Positions 55,129-63,363 of a stretch of 64,000 nucleotides of DNA are shown piece after piece. Position 1 is the first letter of the stretch, and the number at the start of each line of letters is the position of its first letter. Below the pieces are notes generated by a model. The model ran no database searches. It worked only from the letters and a program-made list of their open reading frames with translations, and was not told the origin of the DNA. Source of the DNA: Pseudomonas alloputida. GTDB taxonomy: Bacteria; Pseudomonadota; Gammaproteobacteria; Pseudomonadales; Pseudomonadaceae. The position numbers and the translations under genes were made by a program. The stretch covers positions 2,887,501-2,951,500 of the forward strand of contig NZ_CP128540.1 in assembly GCF_021283545.2 (NCBI RefSeq), written 5' to 3'.

Positions 55129-56443
55129 ATGGCAAAGACTAGTCTGGTGACTAGAATTATTGCAGGTCTTGTGCTCGGGGTTGTAGTGGGGGCACTTCTC
55201 AATTTCTTTCCCGAGTATAAAGCCTGGATAATCAGCAGCCTTTTACAACCCGTCGGCGACATCTTCATCAAGATGATGAAGATGATTGTCGTACCCCTCG
55301 TATTCGCGTGCATGGTCGGCGCGATCGCAGGCAATGGTGATAGCAAGGCGATAGGGCGGGTCGGGGTGAAAGCCCTGTTCTACTTCTTCGTCGTGACCAG
55401 CATCGCAATTGTGTGGCCTGCTGGTTGGCAATCTTGCGCAGCCAGGCGTAGGTGCCAACTTGACGACCCTGGCAAACACCCAAACGCTCTCGCTTCCGTC
55501 TACCTCGGAGAACACTGGGTTTGGTCAAGTCATCCTCAACATCATCCCGGACAATATCGTCGGTGCAATGGCGCAAGGAAAGCTGCTGCCTGTCCTGTTC
55601 TTCTCGGTCATGTTCGGCTTTGGGCTAAGTGCTCTGGACAAAGAGAAGAAAATGCCGTTGATCGCGGTAGTCAATGCCATTTCCGCGACGATGTTCAAGG
55701 TGACGCATATCGTGATGCACTACTCACCCATCGGGATCTTTGGCCTGATCGGCGTGACGGTCGCCAACTTCGGGCTTTCCGCGTTGCTGCCTCTGGCAAA
55801 ACTGATTGCCGTCACCTACGTCGCGGTCATTCTGTTCGGCGTAGTCGTGCTGGGCGGCATCGCGAAGGTTGCCGGGATCAACATCTTCGACCTGATCAAT
55901 GCGATCAAGGATGAGTTGATCCTGGCGTTCAGTACTGCCGCCTCGGCGACTGTCATGCCCCAGCTGATTGAAAAGGTCGAGGCCTACGGTGCGCCGCGTT
56001 CGATTGCTACGTTGGTGATTCCTACGGGTTATTCCTTCAATCTGGATGGCGCATCGCTGTTCGTGGGCATCGGTACGCTGTTCATCGCGCAGCTGTATGA
56101 AATTCCCCTGAGCTTGGCTGACCAGGCGATGCTGATCATCATCATGGTGCTGACCTCCAAGGGCGCAGCCGGCGTCCCGGGGGCCATGTTCGTGATCTTG
56201 ACCGCTACGCTGACCAGTGCCGGCCTGCCTGTGGAAGGTATTGCATTCATCGCCGGAGTCTATCGCTTGATGGACATGCCGATCACGGCGCTGAATGTCT
56301 TGGGCAACGCACTGGCGCCTCTGGTGGTGGCGAAGTGGGAGAACCAATACCGGATGCCTGCTGCCCCGGTGGTAGCGCCCGCGGAGCGCCCGCAAGTGTT
56401 GACCTGTTCGATTAGCGCTGGGGGCTCGGCAAAAACGACCTAG
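55129..56443 (+). pseudogene. Dicarboxylate/amino acid:cation symporter, frameshifted
   Basis: The ATG at 55129 (GGAGGACGT upstream) begins a DAACS/GltP-DctA protein (GLVLGVVVGALLNFF, PVGDIFIKMMKMIVVPLVF) that leaves frame after TSIAIV near 55412. The second frame continues directly with CGLLVGNLAQPGVGANL, then the substrate-binding core AFSTAASATVMPQ and IPTGYSFNLDGASLF, and ends at 56443. A one-base deletion in a run-poor site explains the break; a sequencing error cannot be excluded. If real, the transporter is inactive. Confidence 0.8.
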
Positions 56444-56459
56444 TGTGTTCATCGACATG

Positions 56460-56587
56460 ATCGCCTGCATGTGATGCAAGTGCCCATCATGCAGGTAATC
56501 GACATGCCCATCGTGTTCGATTGCCGTGTGGCCGCAGCCGGGCTTGTGCCAATGGTCATGGTGCGGATGCTGGTTGCAGGCACTCAT
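56460..56587 (-). pseudogene. His-rich zinc-region peptide, 3' end replaced
   Basis: From the ATG at 56587 the frame reads a His/Cys-rich peptide (SACNQHPHHDHWHKPGCGH, TAIEHDGHVDYLHDGHLHH). I recognise this as a small metal-binding protein found beside zinc-uptake genes. Similarity stops after DGHLHH (about 56460), and the frame runs antisense into the symporter gene to 55724. The natural end has probably been lost at the junction with the low-GC islet. Confidence 0.6.
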
Positions 56588-56644
56588 TCCGAACGCCTCC
56601 AACTGCCATACCTCGGCCGTCATGGCCGAGGTATGTCGCTTAGT

Positions 56645-57367
56645 TTACTCGTGGTGCGGCTTACCCAGGAACGACAGTGAACTGAACAGGCTCTGCTGGG
56701 CCACGGGGCTGCCGTCTGCCATTGGCAGGGTAGCCTGGGCCGCGATGATGTTGAGTCCTTCATTGCGTACGGTAATACGTGCCCGGCCTTGCTTGTCGGT
56801 GGTGGCGCTGACCTGGTGAGGGGCTCCCCGGTAATCGCCCTGCAGCGGGATATCAGCAGCCGGTTTGCCATCGAGCAGTACCTGCACTTCCAGCGTCTTG
56901 CCTGGCCCGACTTGCAGAGGGTCGCTCAGGGGAACGATCGCCAAACGCAGCATGTCCAGTTTCGGCAGGCGTGCACCGCTCTGGTAGATCGCCAGGCTGT
57001 ATTTCAAGCTGTGGGTGGAGGCGATCGCATCCTTGACATGGGTGCGATCCTGATTGACCCATTGCTTGTCCGGGCGCTGTGACCAAGGCCCGTTGTCCAG
57101 CAGCACGGCAAGTGCCGCAGGCGGGGTAAGTGGTTGCAGCACGGCATGATCCGCCAGGCGCTCGACCGTGACCGGGATCATGTTCCCGGTCACGTCGAAC
57201 GCCCAGGCGCGCTTGATCTTTTCCGCCTTGTAGGCGTTATCCTCGGCGCCGTGGCCGTACACGGCCTCGATATTGCCACGTCGCTCCTCGGTCCACAGGC
57301 CGTGGGCGCCTGCGTTGACGCTGACCATCAGGGCCAACAGGGAAGCGACTTTCAGCGATGGATGCAT
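56645..57367 (-). CDS. DUF4198 periplasmic metal-transport-associated protein
   Basis: 240 residues from the ATG at 57367. A signal peptide (LLALMVSVNAGA) is followed by HGLWTEERRGN. If cleaved after AGA, the mature protein begins with His, a position that can coordinate metal. The rest is beta-rich and Ig-like (VQVLLDGKPAADIPLQ, ARITVRNEGLNIIAA). DUF4198 proteins commonly pair with TonB receptors in metal uptake. Located 14 bases downstream of the receptor gene on the same strand, so co-expressed. Confidence 0.78.
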   Translation of the reverse strand: MHPSLKVASLLALMVSVNAGAHGLWTEERRGNIEAVYGHGAEDNAYKAEKIKRAWAFDVTGNMIPVTVERLADHAVLQPLTPPAALAVLLDNGPWSQRPDKQWVNQDRTHVKDAIASTHSLKYSLAIYQSGARLPKLDMLRLAIVPLSDPLQVGPGKTLEVQVLLDGKPAADIPLQGDYRGAPHQVSATTDKQGRARITVRNEGLNIIAAQATLPMADGSPVAQQSLFSSLSFLGKPHHE

Positions 57368-57381
57368 GATGGTTCCTCGGT

Positions 57382-59472
57382 TCAAAGGCTCAGGGTCAGG
57401 CTTACACTGAAGTTGCGTGGCTCCCCGGGCAGCACCCAAGCGCTGTTGTACGAGCGTTCGTAGTACTTGCGGTCGAACAGGTTGTTGAGGTTAAGGCCGA
57501 CGGTGACCTGTTCGCTGGCCTTGTAGTGCGCCAGCAGGTCGACCGTGCTGTAGGCGTCCAGGGTGAAGTCGCTGCCGGCCTGGCCGGAGCGTTCGCCGAC
57601 GTAGTTCACCGCTGCGCCCACATCCGAGCCGCGCAGGGCCCCGTCCTGGAATTCGTACACGCCCATCAGGCTGCCGCTGTTACGGGCGATGCCGAGCAAG
57701 TCGCTGCCTTTGGGCAGGGCTGCGTCGCCTTTGGTGACCTCGGCGTCGATGTAGGCGTAGGCGCCGATCACTCGCAACGCGTCGGTCAGTTGGCCGCTGA
57801 ACTGCAGGTCCAGGCCTTGGCTGCGCGCTTCGCCCGCCGCCACGCTCTCGCCAAGGGCGTCGGTGGTGATGACGTTCTCCTTGTCGATATGGAACAGGGC
57901 GATGGTCGCGCCCAGGCGGCTGTCGAGAAGGTCGAGCTTGACTCCGGTCTCGTAACCCAAGCCCTTTTCAGGCTTGTACACCTGGCCCTGGGTGCCGATG
58001 GTGTTGGGTTTGAACGAAGTGGATGCGTTGGCGAACACGCCGACTTGCGGGGTCAGTTGGTACAACACCCCGATGCGCGGTGTGGCAACGTCCTTTTCCT
58101 GGCTGTTGCTGAGACCCGTGGTGCGGTTCTGCGAGGTCTGCTCGAAGCGCTCCAGGCGTACGCCCAGCAACCCGCGCAGGCGCTCGGTGAAAGCGATCTG
58201 GTCTTGCAGGTTGATCGCGTAGCTTTCAGTGTGCTCGAAGAAGTCGTTGGCACGGGTGATGGCTGGCTTCGGCTTGCCGTATACCGGGTTGTAGATATCC
58301 AGCCCATACGCTGCGGACGTGGCGCTTTGCGGGTACTTCTGGCTGTTGCGGTAGTTTTCGTACTCCAGCCCCACCAGGGTCTGATGCTGCCAGCCACCCA
58401 GCTCGAACTGCCCGTGCAGCTCGGCCTGGGTGATGTTGTCGTTCCATTCGAAGTCGCGTTCGCGATAGAAGCGCGTGATGGTGGTGCTCACCAGGGCCTG
58501 GGGCTCGGAGCTGTTGCCCTTGAGCGTGCCCTGGGTGTAGTGGTTGGCCAGGCGCAGCTTCCAGTTGTCGTTGAGCACGTGTTCCAGCGCCACGTCGAGG
58601 GTCTGGTTGTCGTTGCGGATCTCGCCGTCATTCGGCTCGCCAAGGAAGGTCGAGCGCTTGACCGAACCCATTTCGCCGTTGACTGCCGGAATACCGCGAT
58701 CGAACACCGACTCGGTGCGGGAGAACTCGGTGTCGATCATCAGTCGGGTGTCGGGTGACAGTTGCCAGCTCAGGGAGGGGCTGACGATACGGCGCTCGCT
58801 GCCGACATGATCGCGGAAGCTGTCGTTGTCTTCGACAGCGAGGTTGATCCGGCCCAGCAGATTCCCTTCGCTGTCCAGCGGCGAGTTGGCGTCCAGGGCG
58901 GTGCGGTAGCGATCCCAGCTGCCTGCGCTGAGGGTGAGGGTACTGAAGGCTTCGGCCTGGGGGCGCTTGGTGACGATGTTGACCAGTCCGCCAGGGTCGC
59001 CACGGCCATACAGGCTGGCAGCCGGGCCTTTGAGCACTTCGATGCGCTCGATGTTGGAGGTGTCCGGCGAGCTGTAGCTGCCGCGGTTGATGGCGAAACC
59101 GTTCTTGTACAGCTCGCCCGTGGTGAAGCCGCGCACACTGTAGTTGAGGAAAGTCAGGCCGCCGAAGTTGTTCTGCCGCGAGACGCCGCCAGCAAAGTCC
59201 AGGGCGCGGTCGATGCGGGTGGTGTTGAGGTCCTTGATCACCTGCGCGGGCACGACGTCGATACTCTGCGGCGTGTCGCGGATGTCGGTATCGGTGCGGG
59301 TGGCCGTGGCAGAGCGATTGGCACGATAGCCTTGCACCGGCCCGTCGGCGCGCTCTTCGAGGTAGGCGTCGGTGATGGAGGTTTCGTTCAGCAGCAAGGG
59401 TTGTGCCGCTGAAATCGGCTGGCCGAACAAGCCCAGCGTCAGGCCGGCCAGAAGGGGGGCACGAGGGTTCAC
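57382..59472 (-). CDS. TonB-dependent receptor of the zinc-starvation cluster
   Basis: 696 residues. A signal peptide (LTLGLFGQPISAA) leads to a plug (DTPQSIDVVPAQVIKDL, GLTFLNYSVRGFTTGELYKNG, IERIEVLKGPAASLYGRGDPGG) and a barrel ending GEPRNFSVSLTLSL. Sequence motifs are those of siderophore receptors, but context (folE2, COG0523 GTPase, DUF4198) points to zinc or a zincophore. A palindrome GTTATTA-GATG-TAATAAC lies 280 bases upstream. Confidence 0.88.
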   Translation of the reverse strand: MNPRAPLLAGLTLGLFGQPISAAQPLLLNETSITDAYLEERADGPVQGYRANRSATATRTDTDIRDTPQSIDVVPAQVIKDLNTTRIDRALDFAGGVSRQNNFGGLTFLNYSVRGFTTGELYKNGFAINRGSYSSPDTSNIERIEVLKGPAASLYGRGDPGGLVNIVTKRPQAEAFSTLTLSAGSWDRYRTALDANSPLDSEGNLLGRINLAVEDNDSFRDHVGSERRIVSPSLSWQLSPDTRLMIDTEFSRTESVFDRGIPAVNGEMGSVKRSTFLGEPNDGEIRNDNQTLDVALEHVLNDNWKLRLANHYTQGTLKGNSSEPQALVSTTITRFYRERDFEWNDNITQAELHGQFELGGWQHQTLVGLEYENYRNSQKYPQSATSAAYGLDIYNPVYGKPKPAITRANDFFEHTESYAINLQDQIAFTERLRGLLGVRLERFEQTSQNRTTGLSNSQEKDVATPRIGVLYQLTPQVGVFANASTSFKPNTIGTQGQVYKPEKGLGYETGVKLDLLDSRLGATIALFHIDKENVITTDALGESVAAGEARSQGLDLQFSGQLTDALRVIGAYAYIDAEVTKGDAALPKGSDLLGIARNSGSLMGVYEFQDGALRGSDVGAAVNYVGERSGQAGSDFTLDAYSTVDLLAHYKASEQVTVGLNLNNLFDRKYYERSYNSAWVLPGEPRNFSVSLTLSL

Positions 59473-59782
59473 GTAAAGTCTCCGTTTTTCACGCTATAAC
59501 GTTGCATTGTTGGATACGTCCTGACTTGGGCACTGTCCACGAGCTCGAAGGGGATCACAACGGGTACACCATCAGGCTCCACGGTGTAGGCTGTGCAGGC
59601 TGCACTCGATGCCAACATCGATGCCGCGCCCTGCTTCGGGCCGTGCTGCATCACAGATGACAAGAAACCCTTGCGAGTAGAGCGGCCCGCCTTGCGTCAG
59701 ACCTGACAAATGAATCCTGATGAGGAAATGTTCATGTGTTGGGATGCGCATGTTATTAGATGTAATAACGTAACGCTAGTGG
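59473..59782. promoter_or_regulatory. Upstream region of the receptor with inverted repeat 59752-59769
   Basis: This 310-base gap between folE2 and the receptor has no supported gene. GTTATTA (59752-59758) and TAATAAC (59763-59769) form a perfect inverted repeat in an AT-rich stretch, similar in composition to Zur boxes. It may control the receptor operon. Confidence 0.45.
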
Positions 59783-60730
59783 TTAGCGTTCATTACCGGT
59801 TGCAAATGATTCTTGTTGGTCAGGCGCAGCGGCCTGCGGGGCGGACCAGGCCGAAGCATCGTGCGGGTGCAGGCTTTCCAGGTGGCGAACGTGCACTTGG
59901 CTATCGCGGTAACCGTGCAGGCTTGCCTGAATACGCCGCGCAGCGTCTTCGACGAACATCAGGTTCTGCCCATTGAGTGCTGCGAAAGCCTGTTCGTCAG
60001 CCCGTTTTACGGCGGTCTGAACCGGCGTGCGCAAGGCGCCTTCGACGTGGTCGATCAGGGCCAGCAACCCGAGATCCGGGGCATCGGCAGGTACCGTGAC
60101 GCGCACTCGAGCTTCGCTGCGTTGGCTATGTGGCGTCGCCAGCGACGCGTTGCTGCGCAGCCACTGCGCGACGGCGCTGACTTCGAGCAGTGGCTGGTCC
60201 TTGAAGGTTCGCAGGAAGCCGTCCTCAATCAACTGCCGGGAGAGAGCGGCCGAGCACGGGCAGGTCGAGGAGTAGCCGATCCTGACCTCGATACTCAGGT
60301 TCAGCGCCCCGCCGACCTTCGTGGCGAGCACGTGAACCGGGTACGACTTCCAGCCAGAGAGGCCCTCGGTCACCAGTGCAGGGCGGCGAACCAGCAAGTC
60401 GAAATCCAGGCGCACCCTGGCACTGCGGCTTTCGCAATCCTGATGGCTGTCGATCATCTCCTGCAACAGCGCAAAGAGGCTTGCCGGCGACACCGCCGCA
60501 GCCTGCCCCCAGGCGTCCAGCAGGCGATACAGCCTGGACATGTGAATGCCTTTGACATGCGGTGCCGGCAGGTCGACCTGGACATCCGCCCGGGCGTGCA
60601 GCTCACGCTGGTAGGTCGGTTCTTGGATCCTTACCGGCAGGTCGATACCCTGCATGCCGACCCATTGCAGCGGGCTGAGGCTGGGGGCCAGGTCGGTGAC
60701 GGAAACGTCGGGTAATGCTGAGCTCATCAT
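59783..60730 (-). CDS. folE2: GTP cyclohydrolase FolE2 (type IB, zinc-independent)
   Basis: 315 residues from the ATG at 60730 (a second ATG at 60727 is equally possible). FolE2 signatures: [15 protein letters not shown] segment ([13 protein letters not shown]), [29 protein letters not shown] with the key Cys, and the His in [11 protein letters not shown]. It makes dihydroneopterin triphosphate for folate/queuosine pathways and substitutes for zinc-dependent FolE when zinc is short. Member of the putative Zur cluster. Confidence 0.9.
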   Translation of the reverse strand: MMSSALPDVSVTDLAPSLSPLQWVGMQGIDLPVRIQEPTYQRELHARADVQVDLPAPHVKGIHMSRLYRLLDAWGQAAAVSPASLFALLQEMIDSHQDCESRSARVRLDFDLLVRRPALVTEGLSGWKSYPVHVLATKVGGALNLSIEVRIGYSSTCPCSAALSRQLIEDGFLRTFKDQPLLEVSAVAQWLRSNASLATPHSQRSEARVRVTVPADAPDLGLLALIDHVEGALRTPVQTAVKRADEQAFAALNGQNLMFVEDAARRIQASLHGYRDSQVHVRHLESLHPHDASAWSAPQAAAPDQQESFATGNER

Positions 60731-60777
60731 GTATATCCAGTGGTGGGAGCCTTGCACGTGGCAGCAAGGCGTATGAA

Positions 60778-61389
60778 TCAGTTCCAGCCGGGGAAGGGGT
60801 TGGTCAGCTTTATCCAGCCTTCCGGTCCCTGGGCCATTTCCTCATCGGTCAGCAGGTCGACCACGGTGCGCACGTCTTCCTCGCCCAGCGATTCACCGCG
60901 TGCCTGCAGGCTGTCGCGCGAGCTGTAGTCGCGCAGGAAATTGAAGGCATCGACCACGGTGACCATGGTGTCGAGGCGTGCCACTTCGCTGAGGCTACGG
61001 CCATCCTCGCCTTCGAAGGTGAAGGTTTCCGCCACCGGCAGTGGCTCGGAGATGCCCGTCGATTCGATGACCAATTGGTCGAAACGACCCTCTTTGGCTA
61101 GACGGTCCACTTCGAGCAGAAGGTCTTCGCGCAAGGTGCAGCAAATGCAGCCATTGCTCATCTCCACCAGCTTTTCGTCGGTGCGTGACAGCTCGGCGCC
61201 ACCCTTGCGTATCAGTGCGGCATCGATGTTCACATCGCTCATGTCGTTGACGATCACCGCGACTCGCCGGCCTTCGCGGTTGTTCAGAATATGGTTGAGC
61301 AAGGTAGTCTTGCCGGCTCCGAGGAAGCCGGAAAGTACAGTGACGGGCAGCCGCGCGGCTTCGTTGGTATGGGGGGCAGGGGTGCTCAT
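60778..61389 (-). CDS. zigA: COG0523 zinc-type GTPase with internal deletion
   Basis: 203 residues; family members are about 400. The N-terminal half is intact: Walker [10 protein letters not shown] (residues 21-29), the CICC motif at 81-84, and STGISEP. At VDLLTD (179-182) the sequence jumps to [20 protein letters not shown], which is the normal extreme C-terminus of ZigA-like proteins and usually follows a CLLTDEE segment. So the middle, including the NKxD guanine-specificity motif and the C-terminal CobW domain, appears deleted in frame between two LLTD codon sets. Such GTPases deliver zinc to client enzymes; this one is probably impaired. Confidence 0.75.
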   Translation of the reverse strand: MSTPAPHTNEAARLPVTVLSGFLGAGKTTLLNHILNNREGRRVAVIVNDMSDVNIDAALIRKGGAELSRTDEKLVEMSNGCICCTLREDLLLEVDRLAKEGRFDQLVIESTGISEPLPVAETFTFEGEDGRSLSEVARLDTMVTVVDAFNFLRDYSSRDSLQARGESLGEEDVRTVVDLLTDEEMAQGPEGWIKLTNPFPGWN

Positions 61390-61435
61390 CGGGAAGCTTC
61401 ATGATAAAGGGTGGTGCGCATGCGTGCGGCTCTGC

Positions 61436-62437
61436 TCAGTCCTCGCCTGCATCACGGCGAGTACAGGCGGCGCATTTACCGTGCAGCTCATCCTGGAGGC
61501 ATTGATGGCGTTCAAACGTGCGGGGATCCAGCCAGCCATGATTGATCGCTGCCTTGAGCATCGAGTATTCACCGCTGACCTGGTAGGCGAATGTCGGCAC
61601 GGCAAAGGTTGCCTTGACCCTTTGAATGATGTCCAGATAGGGCATGCCGGGCTTGACCATCACCATGTCGGCGCCTTCTTGCAGGTCCAGCGCTACTTCG
61701 CGCAGGGCTTCGTCGCTGTTGGCCGGGTCCATCTGGTACGTGCGCTTGTCGCATTTGAGCGCGGCCGCCGAACCCAGCGCGTCGCGGAACGGGCCGTAGA
61801 AGCCGGACGCGTACTTGGCGGCGTAGGACATCAGACGCACATCGCTGAACCCGGCCAGGTCCAGCGCGGACCTGAGCGCGCCGATGCGCCCGTCCATCAT
61901 GTCCGAAGGTGCCAAGGTGTCGATGCCGGCCTGGGCCTGGACCACAGCCTGGGCCGCCAGTACCTGCAAGGTCTCGTCATTGGCCACGCGGCCTTGGCGC
62001 AGCACGCCGTCGTGGCCATGGTCGGTGTAGGGGTCCAGTGCGACGTCGCCGATCAAGCCAAGGTTGGGGAACGTGGCCTTGAGCAACCTGGCGGCGCGGC
62101 AGATCAGGTTGTCCGCGTCGAGGGCGTGGGTGCCCTCACTGTCTTTGCGCTGCACTGGAGTGGCGGGAAACAGGGCAATGGCCGGAATGCCCAGTTCGAC
62201 CGCCCGGCCTACGTGATCCGGCAGTTCGGCCAGGCTGACGCGTACCTGGCCCGGCATGGCGGTGATCGCCTCGCGTGTACCTGAGCCTTCCTTGAGAAAA
62301 ACCGGCCAGATCAGGTCATCGCGAGACAGGCTGTTTTCAGCGACCAGACGACGCGTCCATTCGTCAGCGCGATTACGGCGCAAACGCGTGGCCGGGAACG
62401 CGCCCGTTGAGCTCGCGAAGTAGGTCATGCCTCTCAT
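61436..62437 (-). CDS. hemB: Porphobilinogen synthase paralogue (HemB2) with altered C-terminus
   Basis: 333 residues from the ATG at 62437, overlapping the upstream stop by ATGA; the ATG at 62428 is an alternative. Core motifs are present: FPATRLRRNR, DVALDPYTDHGHDG (no zinc cysteines), Schiff-base lysines in LKCDKRTYQMDPAN-type and MVKPGMPYLDI segments, and AYQVSGEYSM. After NHGWLD the sequence departs from the family and ends RTFERHQCLQDELHGKC. The expected C-terminal helix is encoded on the opposite strand at 61487-61525. Condenses two 5-aminolevulinates in heme synthesis; a backup copy for zinc shortage. Activity is doubtful with this end. Confidence 0.8.
   Translation of the reverse strand: MRGMTYFASSTGAFPATRLRRNRADEWTRRLVAENSLSRDDLIWPVFLKEGSGTREAITAMPGQVRVSLAELPDHVGRAVELGIPAIALFPATPVQRKDSEGTHALDADNLICRAARLLKATFPNLGLIGDVALDPYTDHGHDGVLRQGRVANDETLQVLAAQAVVQAQAGIDTLAPSDMMDGRIGALRSALDLAGFSDVRLMSYAAKYASGFYGPFRDALGSAAALKCDKRTYQMDPANSDEALREVALDLQEGADMVMVKPGMPYLDIIQRVKATFAVPTFAYQVSGEYSMLKAAINHGWLDPRTFERHQCLQDELHGKCAACTRRDAGED
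61487..61525 (+). other. Apparent 39-bp micro-inversion inside hemB
   Basis: The plus strand reads LILEALMAFKRAG, which is the conserved HemB C-terminal segment (typically VILESLLAFKRAGADG), in exactly the place where the minus-strand gene should encode it. A local inversion of at least these 13 codons would explain both this and the abnormal HemB end. Confidence 0.6.
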
Positions 62438-62868
62438 GCCTCGATGGAGGAATGGTGGCCAGTGATCAACCACTGCTGGTCGATCCGCTCGAAGGTGAAC
62501 AGGAAGCGCGCTGGCACTACCCGCTGCTCGCCGTCGTCACGAAAGACGAAGGTGTACTGGCCTCCAACGACCACGGTCCCCAGCTTGCGGCTGACGCGCT
62601 TCTTGAACAACTGGATGTCACAGACCAGCCCGTCGTTAGCGAGGAAATTCTCGAAATAGTTGCGACGGCTGTCGTCGCAGTCACGCACTTGGTTGGACAG
62701 GGTCGGAACCAGGATCGCATCAGGTGCGTACAACGCCAGCACCTGATCCACATCACGTGTGGCCACGGTCGCGGCCCAACGGTAGAGCGCCGCTTTGGCA
62801 CCTGCCAGGCAGGCCAGTTCGGTGTCGGCGTAGGTTTCGATGGTCGGGTTCTGGCATGTTTCGGTCAT
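62434..62868 (-). CDS. SnoaL/NTF2-like protein (SgcJ/EcaC type) of the zinc cluster
   Basis: 144 residues from the ATG at 62868 with AGGAGAGAC upstream. NTF2-like cone fold: helix AKAALYRWAATVATRDVDQVLALYAPDAILVP region, then strands (TVVVGGQYTFVF, RFLFTFERIDQQWLITGHHSS). It has no signal peptide. Catalytic role unknown; such proteins are often isomerases or ligand binders. First gene of the minus-strand zinc operon and coupled to hemB by an ATGA overlap; the Zur-like box at 62931-62945 lies just upstream. Confidence 0.75.
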   Translation of the reverse strand: MTETCQNPTIETYADTELACLAGAKAALYRWAATVATRDVDQVLALYAPDAILVPTLSNQVRDCDDSRRNYFENFLANDGLVCDIQLFKKRVSRKLGTVVVGGQYTFVFRDDGEQRVVPARFLFTFERIDQQWLITGHHSSIEA

Positions 62869-62930
62869 GGCGTCTCTCCTGCGCAAGTGGAAAAGATGAA
62901 CAGTAGCGGCGTAATCTGCTAAGTTGTAAG

Positions 62931-62945
62931 TGTTATAACATAACA
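62931..62945. promoter_or_regulatory. Zur-type operator
   Basis: TGTTATAACATAACA, with inverted TGTTAT/ATAACA halves, closely matches the GTTATAATATAAC-type boxes bound by Zur in proteobacteria. It sits between the divergent SnoaL-hemB-zigA-folE2 operon and the hisI fragment, fitting zinc repression of both. Confidence 0.75.
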
Positions 62946-62965
62946 TCTATCGCAGGTTGCAAATC

Positions 62966-63178
62966 ATGTTCCTTACCCTTGAGCAGGCACAGGCGGGAAG
63001 CCGCTTCGCCTTGACCGATGTGCTTCGCCACATACCCTGGAACCCCCTGGGGCTGATCCCCGCCATCACCCAGCAGCATGACATCGGCGAAGTCCTGATG
63101 CTGGCCTGGATGAACGAAAAGGCGCTGCTTCAGTACATTGCTGGTGCTCAGCAACTCTGGGCGCTTGTTACGTTATGA
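62966..63178 (+). pseudogene. Truncated hisI paralogue (phosphoribosyl-AMP cyclohydrolase)
   Basis: From the ATG at 62966: NPLGLIPAITQQHDIGEVLMLAWMNEKAL is the N-terminal third of HisI (key motifs GLIPAI and LMLAWMN). Similarity ends near residue 58, and the frame closes at 63178, without the metal-binding His/Cys residues. A full gene would be about 130 residues. Second-copy hisI genes are known in Zur regulons; this one is not functional. Confidence 0.75.
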
Positions 63179-63180
63179 CA
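63166..63180. promoter_or_regulatory. Weak Zur-like box
   Basis: TGTTACGTTATGACA matches a TGTTATAATATAACA-type box at 11 of 15 positions. It lies at the end of the hisI fragment. It may be a leftover of another zinc-regulated promoter lost by deletion, or chance. Confidence 0.3.
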
Positions 63181-63363
63181 AACGGGATGTGGAGAAGAGG
63201 GAAATGTCAGCATATCGTGCTGGCATCCAACGCTGACGCCTATAACGCAGGCATGCAGGTGGGGGCTCCCCCGCCTGTCACAGCGCCGGCAACGAAGGCA
63301 TCGCTTACAAAGCAGCACGAAAATATCAACCCGGCGAGCCGAGGACATCACCATGGCGGTGGA

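Noticed and set aside
55724..56459. Continuation of the His-rich frame
   Set aside because: Antisense to the symporter; the His-rich similarity ends at about 56460.
60941..62284. 447-codon plus-strand frame across zigA and hemB
   Set aside because: Antisense to both genes; only its short LILEALMAFKRAG segment is meaningful, as an inverted piece of hemB.
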